From: Verrucomicrobiota bacterium
Lineage (GTDB): Bacteria; Verrucomicrobiota; Verrucomicrobiia; Limisphaerales; Fontisphaeraceae
Assembly: GCA_037139415.1 (NCBI GenBank)
Contig: JBAXGN010000071.1
Span: 1 to 35,285 of the forward strand
Length of the DNA stretch: 35,285 bases
Direction: 5' to 3'
How positions within the stretch are numbered: position 1 is the first letter of the stretch; every line of letters begins with the position of its first letter. A model generated the notes under the pieces. It was not told the origin of the DNA and did not search any database. It was given only the letters and a program-made list of their open reading frames with translations. Below are positions 1 to 9,648 of this stretch, in pieces. The translations under genes were made by a program, and so were the position numbers.

Positions 1-490
1 GGTTTAGCCGTCCAAAAAACCTGCTGAAAAACCCCCTGCAATTCACCGGAATCAAAACTATAGTCTGACCCCGAATCCGGTTATGGTGGTTTCAATTTTA
101 TGCAAGTGCGACGCACATGCGCGCCACCATTGACACAAAAAGGCGAGACACATACGACATAACAACTGGCTAGCAGCAACTTTGTTCAATCTTTGGCCTT
201 TCCTGACATGCACCTATTCAGGATTGTCCGGAAAGGCATCCATCATCCCGGACGGAATGACAGACAGTAGCGTCATGAGGGGAACGGGGCATGACCTCCG
301 GAAAACCGTCCAATAAACCCAACTGCACCTTGAAGAGGTGCCAGAATCAATTCACCGCACCAATGCGAAATGTCGTTTTGCAATTGACCAGCGGGATCTT
401 TTTACGGATGGTCGGCAACATGATAATAAACTGGCTACCGAAGACAACGAACGGGAAGGGTGTTCAATAATACTGTTAGGCAAACCACCT
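1..490. other. Non-coding left edge with one copy of a ~140-bp repeat
   Basis: I see no convincing gene in this stretch. An open frame starting at 338 runs into the next gene, but its first 51 residues are hydrophilic and precede a clear signal peptide, so I treat it as untranslated. Positions 239-380 hold the first copy of a direct repeat that recurs at 1383-1520. The first 100 bases are A/T-rich with short C runs and resemble mobile-element end debris, but I cannot name an element. Confidence 0.5.
239..380 (+). repeat. Direct repeat R1, copy a (upstream of the BamE-like gene)
   Basis: This ~140-bp segment aligns with 1383-1520. Shared blocks include GGAACGGGGC, CGTCCAAT, GGTGCCAGAATCAATTCACC and CACCAATGCG, in the same order and with nearly the same spacing (offset about 1140). 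The two copies flank the gene at 491-1369. They could be recombination remnants of a duplicated upstream region or copies of a dispersed intergenic element. Confidence 0.75.
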
Positions 491-1369
491 ATGCATTTGT
501 GCCGCATTATTCTATTGATCCTGATCGCACTTGCTGGTGATTCAAACGGCGGCGAGACCAATTACTACGCGCATTTGATCGCCAGCGTGAATAAGGCTCT
601 GCCAGGCGTTCAACAGGTCACAGAATCCACGCTGTTAGACATCAACAATACCACAACAAAAACTCGCGGTTGCGTATTTCACCTCAACAGCATCGCTGCC
701 GGAGGACCGATTGCAAACATCCGTCTGAGCATGACCTTGGATGAGGTCATTGGCGTTTGGGGCAAGCCACCGGAATTATGGTGGAATTATCAGCGCGGGC
801 CTCGCCTGGACTACAGAGGCGTTACGCTTTACTTTGCGTCAAACAAACTCTCCGGCATTAGCATAAACAGTCCGGCACTCCGAGAACTTCAATTCGAGCC
901 GAACGTTCCTTCCCGCTCGACCATTACGAGGTGGCGGCAGCAAGAGCCCATGAATTGGACCCTGAACAGGAGCCGTAACGCACTTCAATTACAGCACACT
1001 AGCAAACAGATTCTGCTCACGCTTTCATTTCGCCATGGGGATAATGCCCCGTTGTTTCAACTGCGACTTGAGCAGTGCGCTACTCCACTCGTGCAATTGC
1101 CTCAACGGGGACTGAACCGGATCGGATCCTCTTACCTGCCCCCTTGTGATAAATTCGAGGCCTGTATTCTTGCCAAACTGGCAGCCATTGACCAGGGCTT
1201 CTGGTGGGGGGAACATAAAGATCCCGAGCCCGAGCTTGTAACGACGCTGCGCAGATCAGAAAAGTCATTCTGGCTGGTTTACTTCGAAGCGAAAATCCGC
1301 GCACCTGGCAGTAGCATTTTTGCCTGCATTGACCAAAATACAGGTGAAACAGAGATCGATACCGAATGA
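491..1369 (+). CDS. Secreted protein with SmpA/BamE-like motif (paralog of the 203-aa duplicated genes)
   Basis: This is a 292-residue exported protein of unknown function. I start it at ATG 491 because the residues MHLCRIILLILIALAG form a signal peptide; the frame stays open upstream but looks non-secretory. Around residue 80 it has LSMTLDEVIGVWGKP, which fits the G-M-T-x-x-E-V-x-x-x-W-G-K-P pattern of SmpA/OmlA/BamE-fold lipoproteins, followed by RLDYRGVTLYF. The same order (LLDxNNTT, then the GMTxDEV-WGKP block, then RLDY and a short beta segment) occurs in the two identical genes at 21360 and 25007, so these are paralogs. This member is longer, with an extra C-terminal region of about 120 residues containing several cysteines. 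A periplasmic location is inferred; the role is unknown. Confidence 0.7.
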   Translation: MHLCRIILLILIALAGDSNGGETNYYAHLIASVNKALPGVQQVTESTLLDINNTTTKTRGCVFHLNSIAAGGPIANIRLSMTLDEVIGVWGKPPELWWNYQRGPRLDYRGVTLYFASNKLSGISINSPALRELQFEPNVPSRSTITRWRQQEPMNWTLNRSRNALQLQHTSKQILLTLSFRHGDNAPLFQLRLEQCATPLVQLPQRGLNRIGSSYLPPCDKFEACILAKLAAIDQGFWWGEHKDPEPELVTTLRRSEKSFWLVYFEAKIRAPGSSIFACIDQNTGETEIDTE

Positions 1370-1382
1370 GACATGCAGAGAG

Positions 1383-1520
1383 TGCATCCGGCAGGGATGA
1401 AAGAAAGCTAGCGTCTTGAGTGGAACGGGGCGCGGCCTTTGGAAAGGCGTCCAATGCCCCCAACTGAACCCCAAGGGTGCCAGAATCAATTCACCTCACC
1501 AATGCGATTATGCTGTTTTT
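1383..1520 (+). repeat. Direct repeat R1, copy b
   Basis: This is the second copy of the ~140-bp repeat at 239-380, lying just after the stop of the BamE-like gene and about 140 bp before the HicB-like gene. The best-conserved core is GGTGCCAGAATCAATTCACC followed by CACCAATGCG. Small insertions and deletions separate the copies, so it is not a fresh duplication. Confidence 0.75.
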
Positions 1521-1658
1521 ACAACGACAGTTCTGTGTCCTTGTTTTCCTGATGCGCCTTGGTAAAGTCGTTGTGTGATCTGATTCTGTTACATGTTATT
1601 CGCAGGGTTACGCCGCTGAACCAGTCACACTCCATGGCCGATGCCGTGGGTGTCACCT

Positions 1659-1856
1659 ATGCAATATCACATCAAACTCATGCACTCGGAAGAAGGCTGG
1701 GCGATCAGATGCCCGGCGCTTCCAGGATGCCATTCGCGGGGAGCAACGCGCGAGAAAGCCCTTGATAACATTCGCATTGCCATTCGTGAGTGGCTCGAAG
1801 TTGAGGCCGAAGACTCAGGCTGGTTGGCGGTTGAAGAAACGGTTGTCACTGTTTAA
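1659..1856 (+). CDS. HicB-like antitoxin domain protein (orphan)
   Basis: This 65-residue protein starts MQYHIKLMHSEEGWAIRCP and continues with LPGCHSRGATREKALDNI, then an IREWLE helix. It matches the partial RNase H fold of HicB-family antitoxins, whose hallmark is a beta hairpin, a W-x-x-x-x-P-x-L-P-G-C segment and a 'G-x-T-x-x-E-A-x-x-N-I' helix. HicB proteins normally neutralise the HicA mRNA interferase encoded next to them. No HicA-like reading frame (small, with a G-S-H-x-x-x motif) is visible on either side, so this is either an orphan or a stand-alone UPF0150-type protein. The C-terminal DNA-binding domain of long HicB proteins is absent. The start at 1659 was chosen because homology begins at MQY; no good ribosome-binding site is seen. 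Confidence 0.72.
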   Translation: MQYHIKLMHSEEGWAIRCPALPGCHSRGATREKALDNIRIAIREWLEVEAEDSGWLAVEETVVTV

Positions 1857-1937
1857 GTGCAGGTCGCCAACTGGTGCAACAACTCAACCCCTACCCCAAC
1901 CCAGGAGCCGCTGACACTCGCCCCACAAGGACGGTAA

Positions 1938-3443
1938 TCACTTCAACGGCTTCATGGTCAACGGATCGCGCAGCGGCAATTCGGTGAATCGGTCGCCTGC
2001 CAGCTTGAGGAGTTTCTCGGGATGATCCGGGTTGTCCTTCAGGATGACTTGTTTTTGGCCGACGACCAGAATGATGACTTCCGCCGGCTTAAGAAAACGT
2101 TTGGCTACGCGTTGCACATCCGCGCCGGTCACGGATTCAAAGCGTTGACGGTAGTTCTTGAACCAATCCGGGTCCGCCTGATACCGCCCCGTGAATTCCT
2201 CCATGGCCAAGGCCGCCGCCACCTGGCCTCTGGTCGCAAAGGCGCGAGGGAACGTGTCAATGAAGGAACGCTTGGCGGTATTTAACTCCTCATCGGTTAC
2301 CGGCGCAGTGGTCATCCGCTTGAGTTCATCCAGCACAATGCTGACGGCATACGCCACGGTATGCGACTTGGTCTGGAAACCAGCGGTGAATACGCCTGGG
2401 TAATACATTCCGCCCGCCAGGCTGGAACCGGCGGAGTAGGCCAGCCCTTCATCACTGCGGACGCGGTTCATAATGCGCGAGGTGAATCCGCCGCCGCCCA
2501 AAATATTGTTCATCACTTGGGACGCCACATAGTCGGGGTCATTACGCATAATGCCCGGCAATAGAATGCTCACGCGGCCTTGGTTCACGTCTTTGTCCAC
2601 CAGGTAGGCGCCCGGTTTGGCCATGGCGGTGTCCGTCGGGGGCTTGGATGCCACCTTGCCTTGGAATGGCCAGTTGCTGAACAAGGTTTCCAGCTTCGCA
2701 ATCATGGCTTCCCGATCAAAGTCGCCGTTTACCGCAACCAGGAAATTGCCCGGGTGAAACCAGTCATGGTGAAACGCCTCCAGGTCCGCGCGGGTGACGG
2801 ATTTAAGCGAGGCATCGGTGGTGTGGCGATTCACGAAAAACTTTTCGCCATAGGCCAGGAAGTTGCGCTCGCGTCCTTCAATCTGCGCGGACTCATCGTT
2901 GCGTTGTTTCAAGGATTGGTAAATCTGCTGTTTGCGCAGTTCGATCTTGTTGTCCTGAAAACGCGGCAAGGCCAGGACCTCGCGCAACAGCGCGAGTCCC
3001 TCGTCGAGGTCCTTGGATAGCAGATTCAGGCTCACGCTGCCCTGGGTGTCACCGACGCCGCTGTTTAATTGCGCCGCCAGGAAAGCCAGCCGCTCTTCCA
3101 GCTCTTCCGCCGATTTGGATTTAGTGCCGCCACGGGCAAGCAACCAGCCTGTCAGCTCGGTGACGCCCTCCTTGCCTGCCGGCTCCAGGTAATCACCCGT
3201 GCGAACATAAACGGTGATCGTGACCAGTGGCAGTTCGCGGTCGGGCACAACGTACGCCACGGGGCCGCTTTTCAATTGCACACGGTAATCCGCCGCCTTG
3301 GGCGGTTCAAAGGTGAGCGGCCCAAATTGCAGTTTCTCCGGACGATCCGGCACGGCGGCATCGCTGGCCGCCAGTGAAGTGAAGGAACATTGGCTGCCCA
3401 AGGCCACCAGCAACCACAGCATGGAGGTACGTGAAGACTTCAT
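1938..3443 (-). CDS. M16 family peptidase-like protein, non-catalytic partner
   Basis: This 501-residue protein has a signal peptide ([21 protein letters not shown]). It has the two-halved M16 (pitrilysin/insulinase-like) architecture, with an N-terminal domain opening [20 protein letters not shown] and a C-terminal domain with [22 protein letters not shown], a hallmark of the substrate-binding M16 half. Where active enzymes have H-x-x-E-H, this one reads [15 protein letters not shown], so all three zinc-motif positions are missing. It follows the catalytic M16 gene with only one base between stop and start (TAATATG) and has a strong ribosome-binding site (GGGAGG). Known paired bacterial M16 proteins work as an active/inactive heterodimer in the periplasm, and that arrangement is inferred here. 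The start at 3443 was preferred over an upstream one that would overlap the previous gene. Confidence 0.9.
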   Translation of the reverse strand: MKSSRTSMLWLLVALGSQCSFTSLAASDAAVPDRPEKLQFGPLTFEPPKAADYRVQLKSGPVAYVVPDRELPLVTITVYVRTGDYLEPAGKEGVTELTGWLLARGGTKSKSAEELEERLAFLAAQLNSGVGDTQGSVSLNLLSKDLDEGLALLREVLALPRFQDNKIELRKQQIYQSLKQRNDESAQIEGRERNFLAYGEKFFVNRHTTDASLKSVTRADLEAFHHDWFHPGNFLVAVNGDFDREAMIAKLETLFSNWPFQGKVASKPPTDTAMAKPGAYLVDKDVNQGRVSILLPGIMRNDPDYVASQVMNNILGGGGFTSRIMNRVRSDEGLAYSAGSSLAGGMYYPGVFTAGFQTKSHTVAYAVSIVLDELKRMTTAPVTDEELNTAKRSFIDTFPRAFATRGQVAAALAMEEFTGRYQADPDWFKNYRQRFESVTGADVQRVAKRFLKPAEVIILVVGQKQVILKDNPDHPEKLLKLAGDRFTELPLRDPLTMKPLK

Positions 3444-3444
3444 A

Positions 3445-5199
3445 TTATTTCCCTCCCTTTTCCAGTTCCGCAATGCGTTGCGCTAACTTTTTGGTCATAA
3501 ATTGATACAGGGGGCGGCTTTTTTCATCCACCTGGCTGGTGCGGGCTTCCAATGCCTGCAACTGTTGTTTGAGTTTGACGGGGTCCTTTTCTTTTTGAAA
3601 CTTGGCGGCCATGGTTTTGCCGGCTTCCTTCATTTCTGCCGGCAGGGCGGTCAGATCGGCATCTTCCGCAGTGTTGGCACCCGGCTTGCGGTTGTAAACC
3701 GCCACGCAACGGTTTTCGCGCAGCAGATATTTGTTGGCCACCCGTGTCAGGTCGGCGGCGGTTACCGCCTGATATTTCGGGCCGGACTCATTGATCGCCC
3801 GCCAATTGCCCATGCCATCATTGAAAATAAGCTGCATGAGAATGGCCATGTTGGACTGCAATTTGCGATACTCGTTGGCGGCAAAATTATTTTTGACCTT
3901 CTGTAATTCCTCGGCGGGCACTTCCTTTTCCTTGAGCGCCTCCAGTTCCTTGTAGATCGCCTTCTCCACTTCCTCCGGCGTGTGGCCTTCGCGGGCTTCG
4001 CCGCTCACATTGAAGAGGCCGGCCCATTTCATAGAATGCTGCGCGGCATCTGCCTCGGTGGCCACCTGGCTGCCCACCACCAAGCCCTTGTACAGACGGC
4101 CCGTGCGGCCATTCAGCACCTGGGCCAGCACCTGCAACGCGTAACTATCCGCATGGCCGAAACCGACCGAATGCCAGATGATGTCCACTTGCGGATTGGT
4201 GTCCGCCTCGGCGTACATCCGTTTTTCGGCGGGTTGCGTCGGCTCGATGGTCGGCACATCCGGCGGATTCTTTTGCCCGCGGGGAATCCGTCCGAAATAT
4301 TTCTCCATCTGTGCCAGGGCGGTCTCGGTTTTAAAATCACCGACCAGGATGGCTGTGATATTCTGCGGCGCGTAATACGTGGCGTAAAACTCATCCGCCT
4401 GCGCCTTCGAAATGGAGGCCACATCCGTCGGCCAGCCTATCACCGGCCAGTGATAGGGATGCGCCTGCCAGATCATGGAAGTGAACTCTTCCTCGAACTT
4501 TCCCAGCGGCGTGGATTCCGTCCGCATCCGGCGCTCTTCATAGACCACGTCCCGCTCGGCGTAAAATTCGCGGAATACGGGTCGCCACAGCCGCTCGGAT
4601 TCCATCCACATCCAGAGGTCCAGTTTATTGGCGGGGACGGTGATGAAGTAACCGGTGAGGTCATGCGTGGTAAACGCATTCATGCCGGACGCCCCTTGCG
4701 TGGTGTAAACGCGGTCGAACTCGTTCTTCACCTGAATATCCCGCTGTTGCTTGATGAGTTCCTGAAAGCTTTTCTCCAGTTCTTTCCAGCGCGCGGTCCG
4801 ATTCTCAGGTTTTTGCACGTCGTCAATTTCGCCGCGCCGATACAACGCCCGCATTTTGGCTTCCTCGGCCCGCATTTCCTCGCGCACCTTTTCCTGTTCC
4901 GCGATGATCTGGAGGTCCTTCTGGTAATCCTTGGTGCCGAGTGTGGGGGTGCCCTTGAACATCATGTGCTCAAAGAGATGCGCGGTGCCGGTGATGCCCG
5001 GTCGCTCGTTGCTGCTGCCCACGTGCGCCACCCAGCCACCCGCGATACTGGGATCATCATGCCGCTCCAACAGCAATACCCGCATGCCGTTGGATAACTG
5101 GTGTTCGGTGACCGGAACTTTTTGCGCCGGAACTTGGACTGCCCAAGCCAGCACCAGCAATCCCGCCAGACCGCATTTCAATGTACCATGCCGTTTCAT
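3445..5199 (-). CDS. M16 family zinc metallopeptidase, catalytic subunit
   Basis: This is a secreted zinc peptidase of about 584 residues. The signal peptide is [20 protein letters not shown]; two in-frame ATGs lie 6 and 18 bases further upstream, so the exact start is open. The inverted zinc motif HLFEH lies near residues 74-78, followed by MMFKGT. The third ligand is probably a glutamate in the segment VVYEERRMR. Between these is an unusually long charged insert (about residues 100-160, rich in E, K and R) that looks like a helical hairpin and is seen in some M16 enzymes. The C-terminal M16 half follows ([13 protein letters not shown]). The gene leads a two-gene operon with the inactive partner at 1938-3443 and is divergent from the oxidoreductase gene at 5361. 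Likely role: periplasmic degradation of peptides. Confidence 0.92.
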   Translation of the reverse strand: MKRHGTLKCGLAGLLVLAWAVQVPAQKVPVTEHQLSNGMRVLLLERHDDPSIAGGWVAHVGSSNERPGITGTAHLFEHMMFKGTPTLGTKDYQKDLQIIAEQEKVREEMRAEEAKMRALYRRGEIDDVQKPENRTARWKELEKSFQELIKQQRDIQVKNEFDRVYTTQGASGMNAFTTHDLTGYFITVPANKLDLWMWMESERLWRPVFREFYAERDVVYEERRMRTESTPLGKFEEEFTSMIWQAHPYHWPVIGWPTDVASISKAQADEFYATYYAPQNITAILVGDFKTETALAQMEKYFGRIPRGQKNPPDVPTIEPTQPAEKRMYAEADTNPQVDIIWHSVGFGHADSYALQVLAQVLNGRTGRLYKGLVVGSQVATEADAAQHSMKWAGLFNVSGEAREGHTPEEVEKAIYKELEALKEKEVPAEELQKVKNNFAANEYRKLQSNMAILMQLIFNDGMGNWRAINESGPKYQAVTAADLTRVANKYLLRENRCVAVYNRKPGANTAEDADLTALPAEMKEAGKTMAAKFQKEKDPVKLKQQLQALEARTSQVDEKSRPLYQFMTKKLAQRIAELEKGGK

Positions 5200-5360
5200 T
5201 GACATATTAGACAACATTAGCGGCAAATGTTCACCCAGACAACGTAATCTTTGCACCGCAATTCATAAAACTCAGGCATGAAAGTATGGACAACCACCAA
5301 ACAATCTGCGAACATTGAGACACGTACCCGTATTATTGATTCGTAACGAGAAAGAGTAAC
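5200..5360. promoter_or_regulatory. Divergent intergenic region between M16 operon and oxidoreductase gene
   Basis: This 161-bp gap separates two divergently read transcription units, so it must contain promoters for both. I could not pick out a convincing -35/-10 pair with standard spacing. Its base composition is clearly more A/T-rich than the coding DNA on either side. A weak purine-rich stretch (GAGAAAGAG) lies just before the ATG at 5361. Confidence 0.4.
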
Positions 5361-6695
5361 ATGAAACGCGTGACTATCGAAAATCGTAATCGCCGATCCC
5401 ACCGGCAAACCGGCGGGACCACCAACCACACCGCGCTCAACCGCCGTGGGTTTCTCAAAACCGCACTTCAAGCCGGAGCCCTCCTGCTGGCACCCCAAGT
5501 GGTTCCCAGCTCGGTTCTCGGTGTGGATGGCACCGTTTCCCCCAGCGAACGCATTGTGCTGGGTGCCATCGGCATCGGCAACCGAGGTAGCTACGTGCTG
5601 GGCTGTTTTCTCCAGCAACCTGACGTTCAGTTTATCGCCATTGCGGATGTGAAAGCCGCCCGCCAGGAGGCGGTGAAAAAGATGGCGGATGCCAAATACA
5701 ACAACCAGGATTGCGCCACCTACCGCGACCTGCGCGAATTGCTCGCCCGCACCGACATTGATGCCACCTTGATCGCCACCGGCCCGAACTGGCACGCGGC
5801 GGCCAGCACGCTCGCCGCCAATGCGGGCAAGGATATTTATTGCGAAAAACCGTGTACCAAGAACATTGCGCAGAGCTTCGCGCTGGCGGATACCATTCGC
5901 CGGACCGGTCGCGTGTTTCAAGCCGGCACCCAGCGGCGCAGCCTGCCGAACTTCGTGTACTCCATCGAACTGGCGCGCCAGGGCAAGCTGGGCAAGCTCG
6001 AAACCGTTTATGCGCACCCCGGTGGTCTGGGTACCAGCATGAGCGGTTGGATGACCCCAGAACCGGAGCCCCCGAAAGATCAGGTGGATTGGGATACGTA
6101 TCTCGGCCCGGCGGCTTGGCGGCCATTCAATCAGAAACAGCTCCACGGCTTTGGCTTTGAAAAAGGCGGCGGGTTGACTGGCGGCGGATGCCTGGAATGG
6201 GGCTCGCACTGCGTGGATCTTTGCCAGTGGGCGGCGGACGCCGATGCGACCGCCCCAATCGAGTATGAACCCAAAGACGGCCAGTTGCATGCGCTCTATC
6301 CCAGCGGCGTCAAACTCATCATGCGCAACGATGGCTGGCTCAAGCTCGGATCTTGCCCGGTGCGCTTTGAAGGCACCACCGGCTGGGTGGAAACCGGTGA
6401 CAACGGCGACATCGTCGCCAGTTCGGAAGCGCTGCTCGTTGGGCGCGGAGCCAAAATTGGCGGGTATCCGGCTGATTTTCACGTCCGCGATTTCCTTGAC
6501 TGCGTGAAATCACGCGGTCTGTCGCGCGCCAATGCCGATGTGGCCTGCTGGTCGCACGTGGCCTGCCACTCTGCCAACATCGCCCTGCACTTGAACCGCA
6601 AGGTGCGGTACGACCTCAAACGAAATGAATTCATTGGGGATTCCGAGGCCAACCGCCTGCGCTCGGAAGCGCAACGTGAACCGTGGCGCATCTAA
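5361..6695 (+). CDS. Tat-exported Gfo/Idh/MocA family oxidoreductase
   Basis: This 444-residue NAD(P)-dependent oxidoreductase probably acts on a sugar or sugar-derived polyol. Residues 28-33 are RRGFLK, the twin-arginine motif, followed by the hydrophobic stretch TALQAGALLLA, so export in folded form is predicted. The Rossmann nucleotide-binding segment is VLGAIGIGNRGSYVLG. The Gfo/Idh/MocA signature EKP appears in DIYCEKPCTKN, where the lysine is the usual catalytic residue. A later GSHCVDLCQW segment matches the histidine region of the C-terminal domain. Exported members with twin-arginine leaders are abundant in Verrucomicrobiota and Planctomycetes. It probably forms an operon with the HEAT-repeat gene 45 bp downstream. 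The substrate cannot be told from sequence. Confidence 0.93.
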   Translation: MKRVTIENRNRRSHRQTGGTTNHTALNRRGFLKTALQAGALLLAPQVVPSSVLGVDGTVSPSERIVLGAIGIGNRGSYVLGCFLQQPDVQFIAIADVKAARQEAVKKMADAKYNNQDCATYRDLRELLARTDIDATLIATGPNWHAAASTLAANAGKDIYCEKPCTKNIAQSFALADTIRRTGRVFQAGTQRRSLPNFVYSIELARQGKLGKLETVYAHPGGLGTSMSGWMTPEPEPPKDQVDWDTYLGPAAWRPFNQKQLHGFGFEKGGGLTGGGCLEWGSHCVDLCQWAADADATAPIEYEPKDGQLHALYPSGVKLIMRNDGWLKLGSCPVRFEGTTGWVETGDNGDIVASSEALLVGRGAKIGGYPADFHVRDFLDCVKSRGLSRANADVACWSHVACHSANIALHLNRKVRYDLKRNEFIGDSEANRLRSEAQREPWRI

Positions 6696-6740
6696 CCATG
6701 CCTGATTGTCATATCCTTATCACCTATTACTGAAAATTTT

Positions 6741-8714
6741 ATGATGCTCCAGCTTCAAAATTTGGTCCGCAGCCTGACGGGGGCCGCGGTATTGACTCTG
6801 ACCCTTCAAATCCAGGCCGCCGTGTTTGACCCGCAGGATTCCACCGCTGAAAAACAGCGGAAATTGATCGCGGTGCTCAAATCCGACGCTCCGTCTGCGG
6901 ACAAGGCTCTGGTCTGCAAACAGCTCGCCATTTACGGCGGCCCGGAAGCCGTCCCGGCCTTGGCGCCACTGTTGTCCAATCCGGAACTGTCTTCCTGGGC
7001 GCGCATTGCCTTGGAAGCCATTCCTGACGCGGCGGCGGATGCCGCATTGCGCGACGCCCTGACCCGTGTACAGGGCCGCCAACTGGTGGGAGTGATCAAT
7101 ACCATCGGGGTGCGCCGGGATGCCCAGGCCATCAGCGGTTTATCAGCCAAACTCAAGGATGCGGATGCCGATATTGCCTCGGCGGCGGCGGCGGCCTTGG
7201 GGCGCATTGGGGGCAATCAGGCCACCGCCATTCTGGAGAAATTCCTCCCGACCTCCCCGGAGGGTGTCCGCTCCGAAGTTGCGGAAGGGTGCGTCCGTTG
7301 CGCCGAACGTTATCTCAATGAAGGGAATAACAAAGAGGCCATCCGGTTGTATGACTTAGTCCGTAATAGTTCGGTTCCCCGGCAGCGTATTATTGAAGCC
7401 ATCCGTGGCGCCATCCTCGCGCGCAAATCGGAAGGGTTGCCGCTGTTGATGGAGCAGTTGCGATCGGAAGATCGGGCTCGCTTTGGTATCGGCCTGCGCA
7501 CCGCCCGAGAACTGTCGGGTCGCGATGTGACTCTGGCGCTGGCTGAAGAGCTGGAACGATCCGGTCAGGACCGGCAGGCGCTGCTGCTCCTCGTTTTGGC
7601 GGATCGGGCGGATGCCGCGGCTCTGCCGACCATCCAAAAGGCCGCCCGCAGCGGTCCCAAAAAAGTGCGTCTGGCGGCGCTGACCGCGCTGGACCGCCTG
7701 AATAACCCGGCGGTCGTGCCGGTGTTGCTGGATGTTGCCGCCGAGAACGATCCGGACTTGGAGAAAGCCGCCCGGGTGGCGCTGGCCCGTTTGCCCGGCA
7801 AAGAAGTGGATAACCAACTGTTGAATCGCCTGCCTCAGTCCGCCGGAAAAATGCGGCAGGTGTTGCTGGAGCTGGCGGGGCAACGCCAGATTGCCGGCGC
7901 TCTGCCGCTGGCCATGCAGTGCCTGAATGATGCGGATGCCGTTGTCCGCAGCGCCGCCATCGCCACCATCGGCTTGTTGGGCGAGGAAAAACAAATTGCT
8001 GACCTGATCAAACAACTCAAGCAAACCCAGGCCGCCAAAGATCAGGGCGATCTTGAAAAGGCCATGCTGGCGATTGCCAGTCGTCAGGGGGCGCGCTGCT
8101 TGCCGCACCTGTTGCCGCTGGCAGAGAACGGGGATGTTGCCCTCCGCATCATTGCGCTGCATACCCTGGCAAGTGTTGGCGGGCCAGAAGCGTTGGCGGC
8201 AGTGAAAAACGCCTTGAATGATAAGGAAACCACCGTTCAAGATGAAGCGGTTCGCACCTTGTCCACCTGGCCGAATAGTTGGCCGGATGACGCGGCTGTG
8301 GCCGAACCCCTGTTGACGCTGGCGAAGACTGGTAAAAAAATGTCACACCAGGTGCTGGGATTGCGCGGGTACCTGCAATACATCCAGACCGATAAAAAGC
8401 TTAAGGATGAAGACAAACTGGCGAAGGTCAACGATGTCCTGCCGCTCGTGAAACGCGTGGAGGAAAAACGCCTGGTGATTGGCGCGCTGGGGACCATCCC
8501 CTCCGCCAGTTGCTTGGAACCGTTGATGACGTATGCCGCCGATCGCGCCCTGGCTGATGACGCGTGTTCCGCGATCATTGCGCTTGCTCCCCGGGGCGAT
8601 CTGAAGGGTGCCACCAAGGAACTCCGTCGCAAGGCACTTCAGGTCGCAGTGGAAAAAGCGCCCAACGACGCGACCAAGAAGAAGGCCGACAAAGCCTTAA
8701 AGGGCGTTCGCTAA
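6741..8714 (+). CDS. Secreted HEAT-repeat protein
   Basis: This 657-residue protein has an N-terminal signal peptide (about residues 1-27, ending in LQIQAAVF). The rest is a chain of roughly 30-40-residue helical repeats of HEAT/PBS-lyase type, for example AVPALAPLLSNPELSSWARI, AISGLSAKLKDADADIASAA followed by LGRIGG, and VVPVLLDVAAENDPDLEKAA. These form an extended solenoid used for protein binding, and no catalytic motif is seen. Such proteins commonly sit next to exported Gfo/Idh/MocA oxidoreductases in Verrucomicrobiota and Planctomycetes; here the gap to that gene is 45 bp. A role as a periplasmic scaffold for a sugar-oxidising complex is inference only. Confidence 0.85.
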   Translation: MMLQLQNLVRSLTGAAVLTLTLQIQAAVFDPQDSTAEKQRKLIAVLKSDAPSADKALVCKQLAIYGGPEAVPALAPLLSNPELSSWARIALEAIPDAAADAALRDALTRVQGRQLVGVINTIGVRRDAQAISGLSAKLKDADADIASAAAAALGRIGGNQATAILEKFLPTSPEGVRSEVAEGCVRCAERYLNEGNNKEAIRLYDLVRNSSVPRQRIIEAIRGAILARKSEGLPLLMEQLRSEDRARFGIGLRTARELSGRDVTLALAEELERSGQDRQALLLLVLADRADAAALPTIQKAARSGPKKVRLAALTALDRLNNPAVVPVLLDVAAENDPDLEKAARVALARLPGKEVDNQLLNRLPQSAGKMRQVLLELAGQRQIAGALPLAMQCLNDADAVVRSAAIATIGLLGEEKQIADLIKQLKQTQAAKDQGDLEKAMLAIASRQGARCLPHLLPLAENGDVALRIIALHTLASVGGPEALAAVKNALNDKETTVQDEAVRTLSTWPNSWPDDAAVAEPLLTLAKTGKKMSHQVLGLRGYLQYIQTDKKLKDEDKLAKVNDVLPLVKRVEEKRLVIGALGTIPSASCLEPLMTYAADRALADDACSAIIALAPRGDLKGATKELRRKALQVAVEKAPNDATKKKADKALKGVR

Positions 8715-8745
8715 ACTCCGCATCGCGCTCGGGCGCACGCTACCC

Positions 8746-9648
8746 ATGGGGGACACGCTCCTGGAAAAAGGCAGTGGCTTTATTGGTGAGCATCGTGTCA
8801 TGTTGCCCGAGCGGATGGCTGCCACCCTGATGCGGCAGAAGCCGCTGTTAAGCGGATTATTTGCCGCCGGGGCCGGCTATTTTCCCCGGGCCGAAGGGCA
8901 TCTCCGGCGGCGTCCGAAAGGCACGGATCAAGCGATCTTCATCTATTGCGTCAAAGGTGGTGGCTGGTGTCAGTTGGGGGGTGCCCGGCATACGGTGCGC
9001 GCGGGCGACCTGCTGGTGATACCGTCACACCAACCGCATAGTTACGGAGCAAATACCACCAACCCGTGGACCATTCACTACGTCCATGCGCTGGGTTCAA
9101 ATGTCCGCGAATATCTGCGGGAATTGGGCGTGTCGGTAAAAAATCCGGTCACGCACTTGGGGATGGATATGCAGTTGGCGCTGCTGTTTAACGAAGTGGC
9201 GCAAACGCTGGAGCGCGGTCTGGCCTACCTCGACCTGCTGCAAGCCTCGCATACCTTGGGGCACTTGTTGGCCCTGCTGATCCGGCATCGCTATGCGTAT
9301 CATCCGGATGCCGCCGACGGCCTGCAAAAAGTGGCACAGTGCATCGTGTACATGAGCGAACACCTGGACCAACCGCTCAAGGTGAGCCGCTTGGCCGCCC
9401 TCAGCAACCTGTCCACCCCGCATTTCACCGTGCTCTTCAAGCAGCAGACCGGCTCCGCTCCGCGCGATTACCTGCACCTGCTGCGCATTCATCGGGCCTG
9501 CCAGTTGCTGCACGGCACCACCTTGAACATGAAGGATATCGCCGCCCAGCTTGGCTACCAGGACCCCTTCCATTTTTCCAAACGCTTTAAGCAATTCCAA
9601 GGCGTCTCCCCCAGCGAATACCGCGCCGCGCACGGATCAGAACGATGA
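8746..9648 (+). CDS. AraC family transcriptional regulator
   Basis: This 300-residue regulator has an N-terminal cupin sensor domain (GWCQLGGARHTVRAGDLLVIPSHQPHSY in pieces, about residues 70-110) and a C-terminal pair of helix-turn-helix motifs (about 200-296). Within the DNA-binding part, LKVSRLAALSNLSTPHFTVL is the first helix-turn-helix, and DIAAQLGYQDPFHFSKRFKQ with GVSPSEYR is the classic AraC signature. I kept the start at 8746 because the segment GEHRVMLPERM before the AGYFPRA motif belongs to the family. AraC proteins of this build bind a sugar or derivative and switch on catabolic genes. It lies 31 bp after the HEAT gene, so it may regulate the oxidoreductase unit. The effector is unknown. 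Confidence 0.93.
   Translation: MGDTLLEKGSGFIGEHRVMLPERMAATLMRQKPLLSGLFAAGAGYFPRAEGHLRRRPKGTDQAIFIYCVKGGGWCQLGGARHTVRAGDLLVIPSHQPHSYGANTTNPWTIHYVHALGSNVREYLRELGVSVKNPVTHLGMDMQLALLFNEVAQTLERGLAYLDLLQASHTLGHLLALLIRHRYAYHPDAADGLQKVAQCIVYMSEHLDQPLKVSRLAALSNLSTPHFTVLFKQQTGSAPRDYLHLLRIHRACQLLHGTTLNMKDIAAQLGYQDPFHFSKRFKQFQGVSPSEYRAAHGSER

Noticed and set aside
1-100. Possible insertion sequence end at the left edge
   Set aside because: There is no transposase and no matched inverted repeat; the similarity is only to short C- and A-rich motifs.
3982-5097. A 371-codon plus-strand frame opposite the catalytic M16 gene
   Set aside because: Shadow of the M16 gene; the minus strand has HLFEH and a signal peptide.
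5217-6482. A 421-codon open frame on the minus strand opposite the Gfo/Idh/MocA gene
   Set aside because: It mirrors a strongly supported gene, lacks a recognisable domain and is explained by high GC content at codon positions of the real gene.
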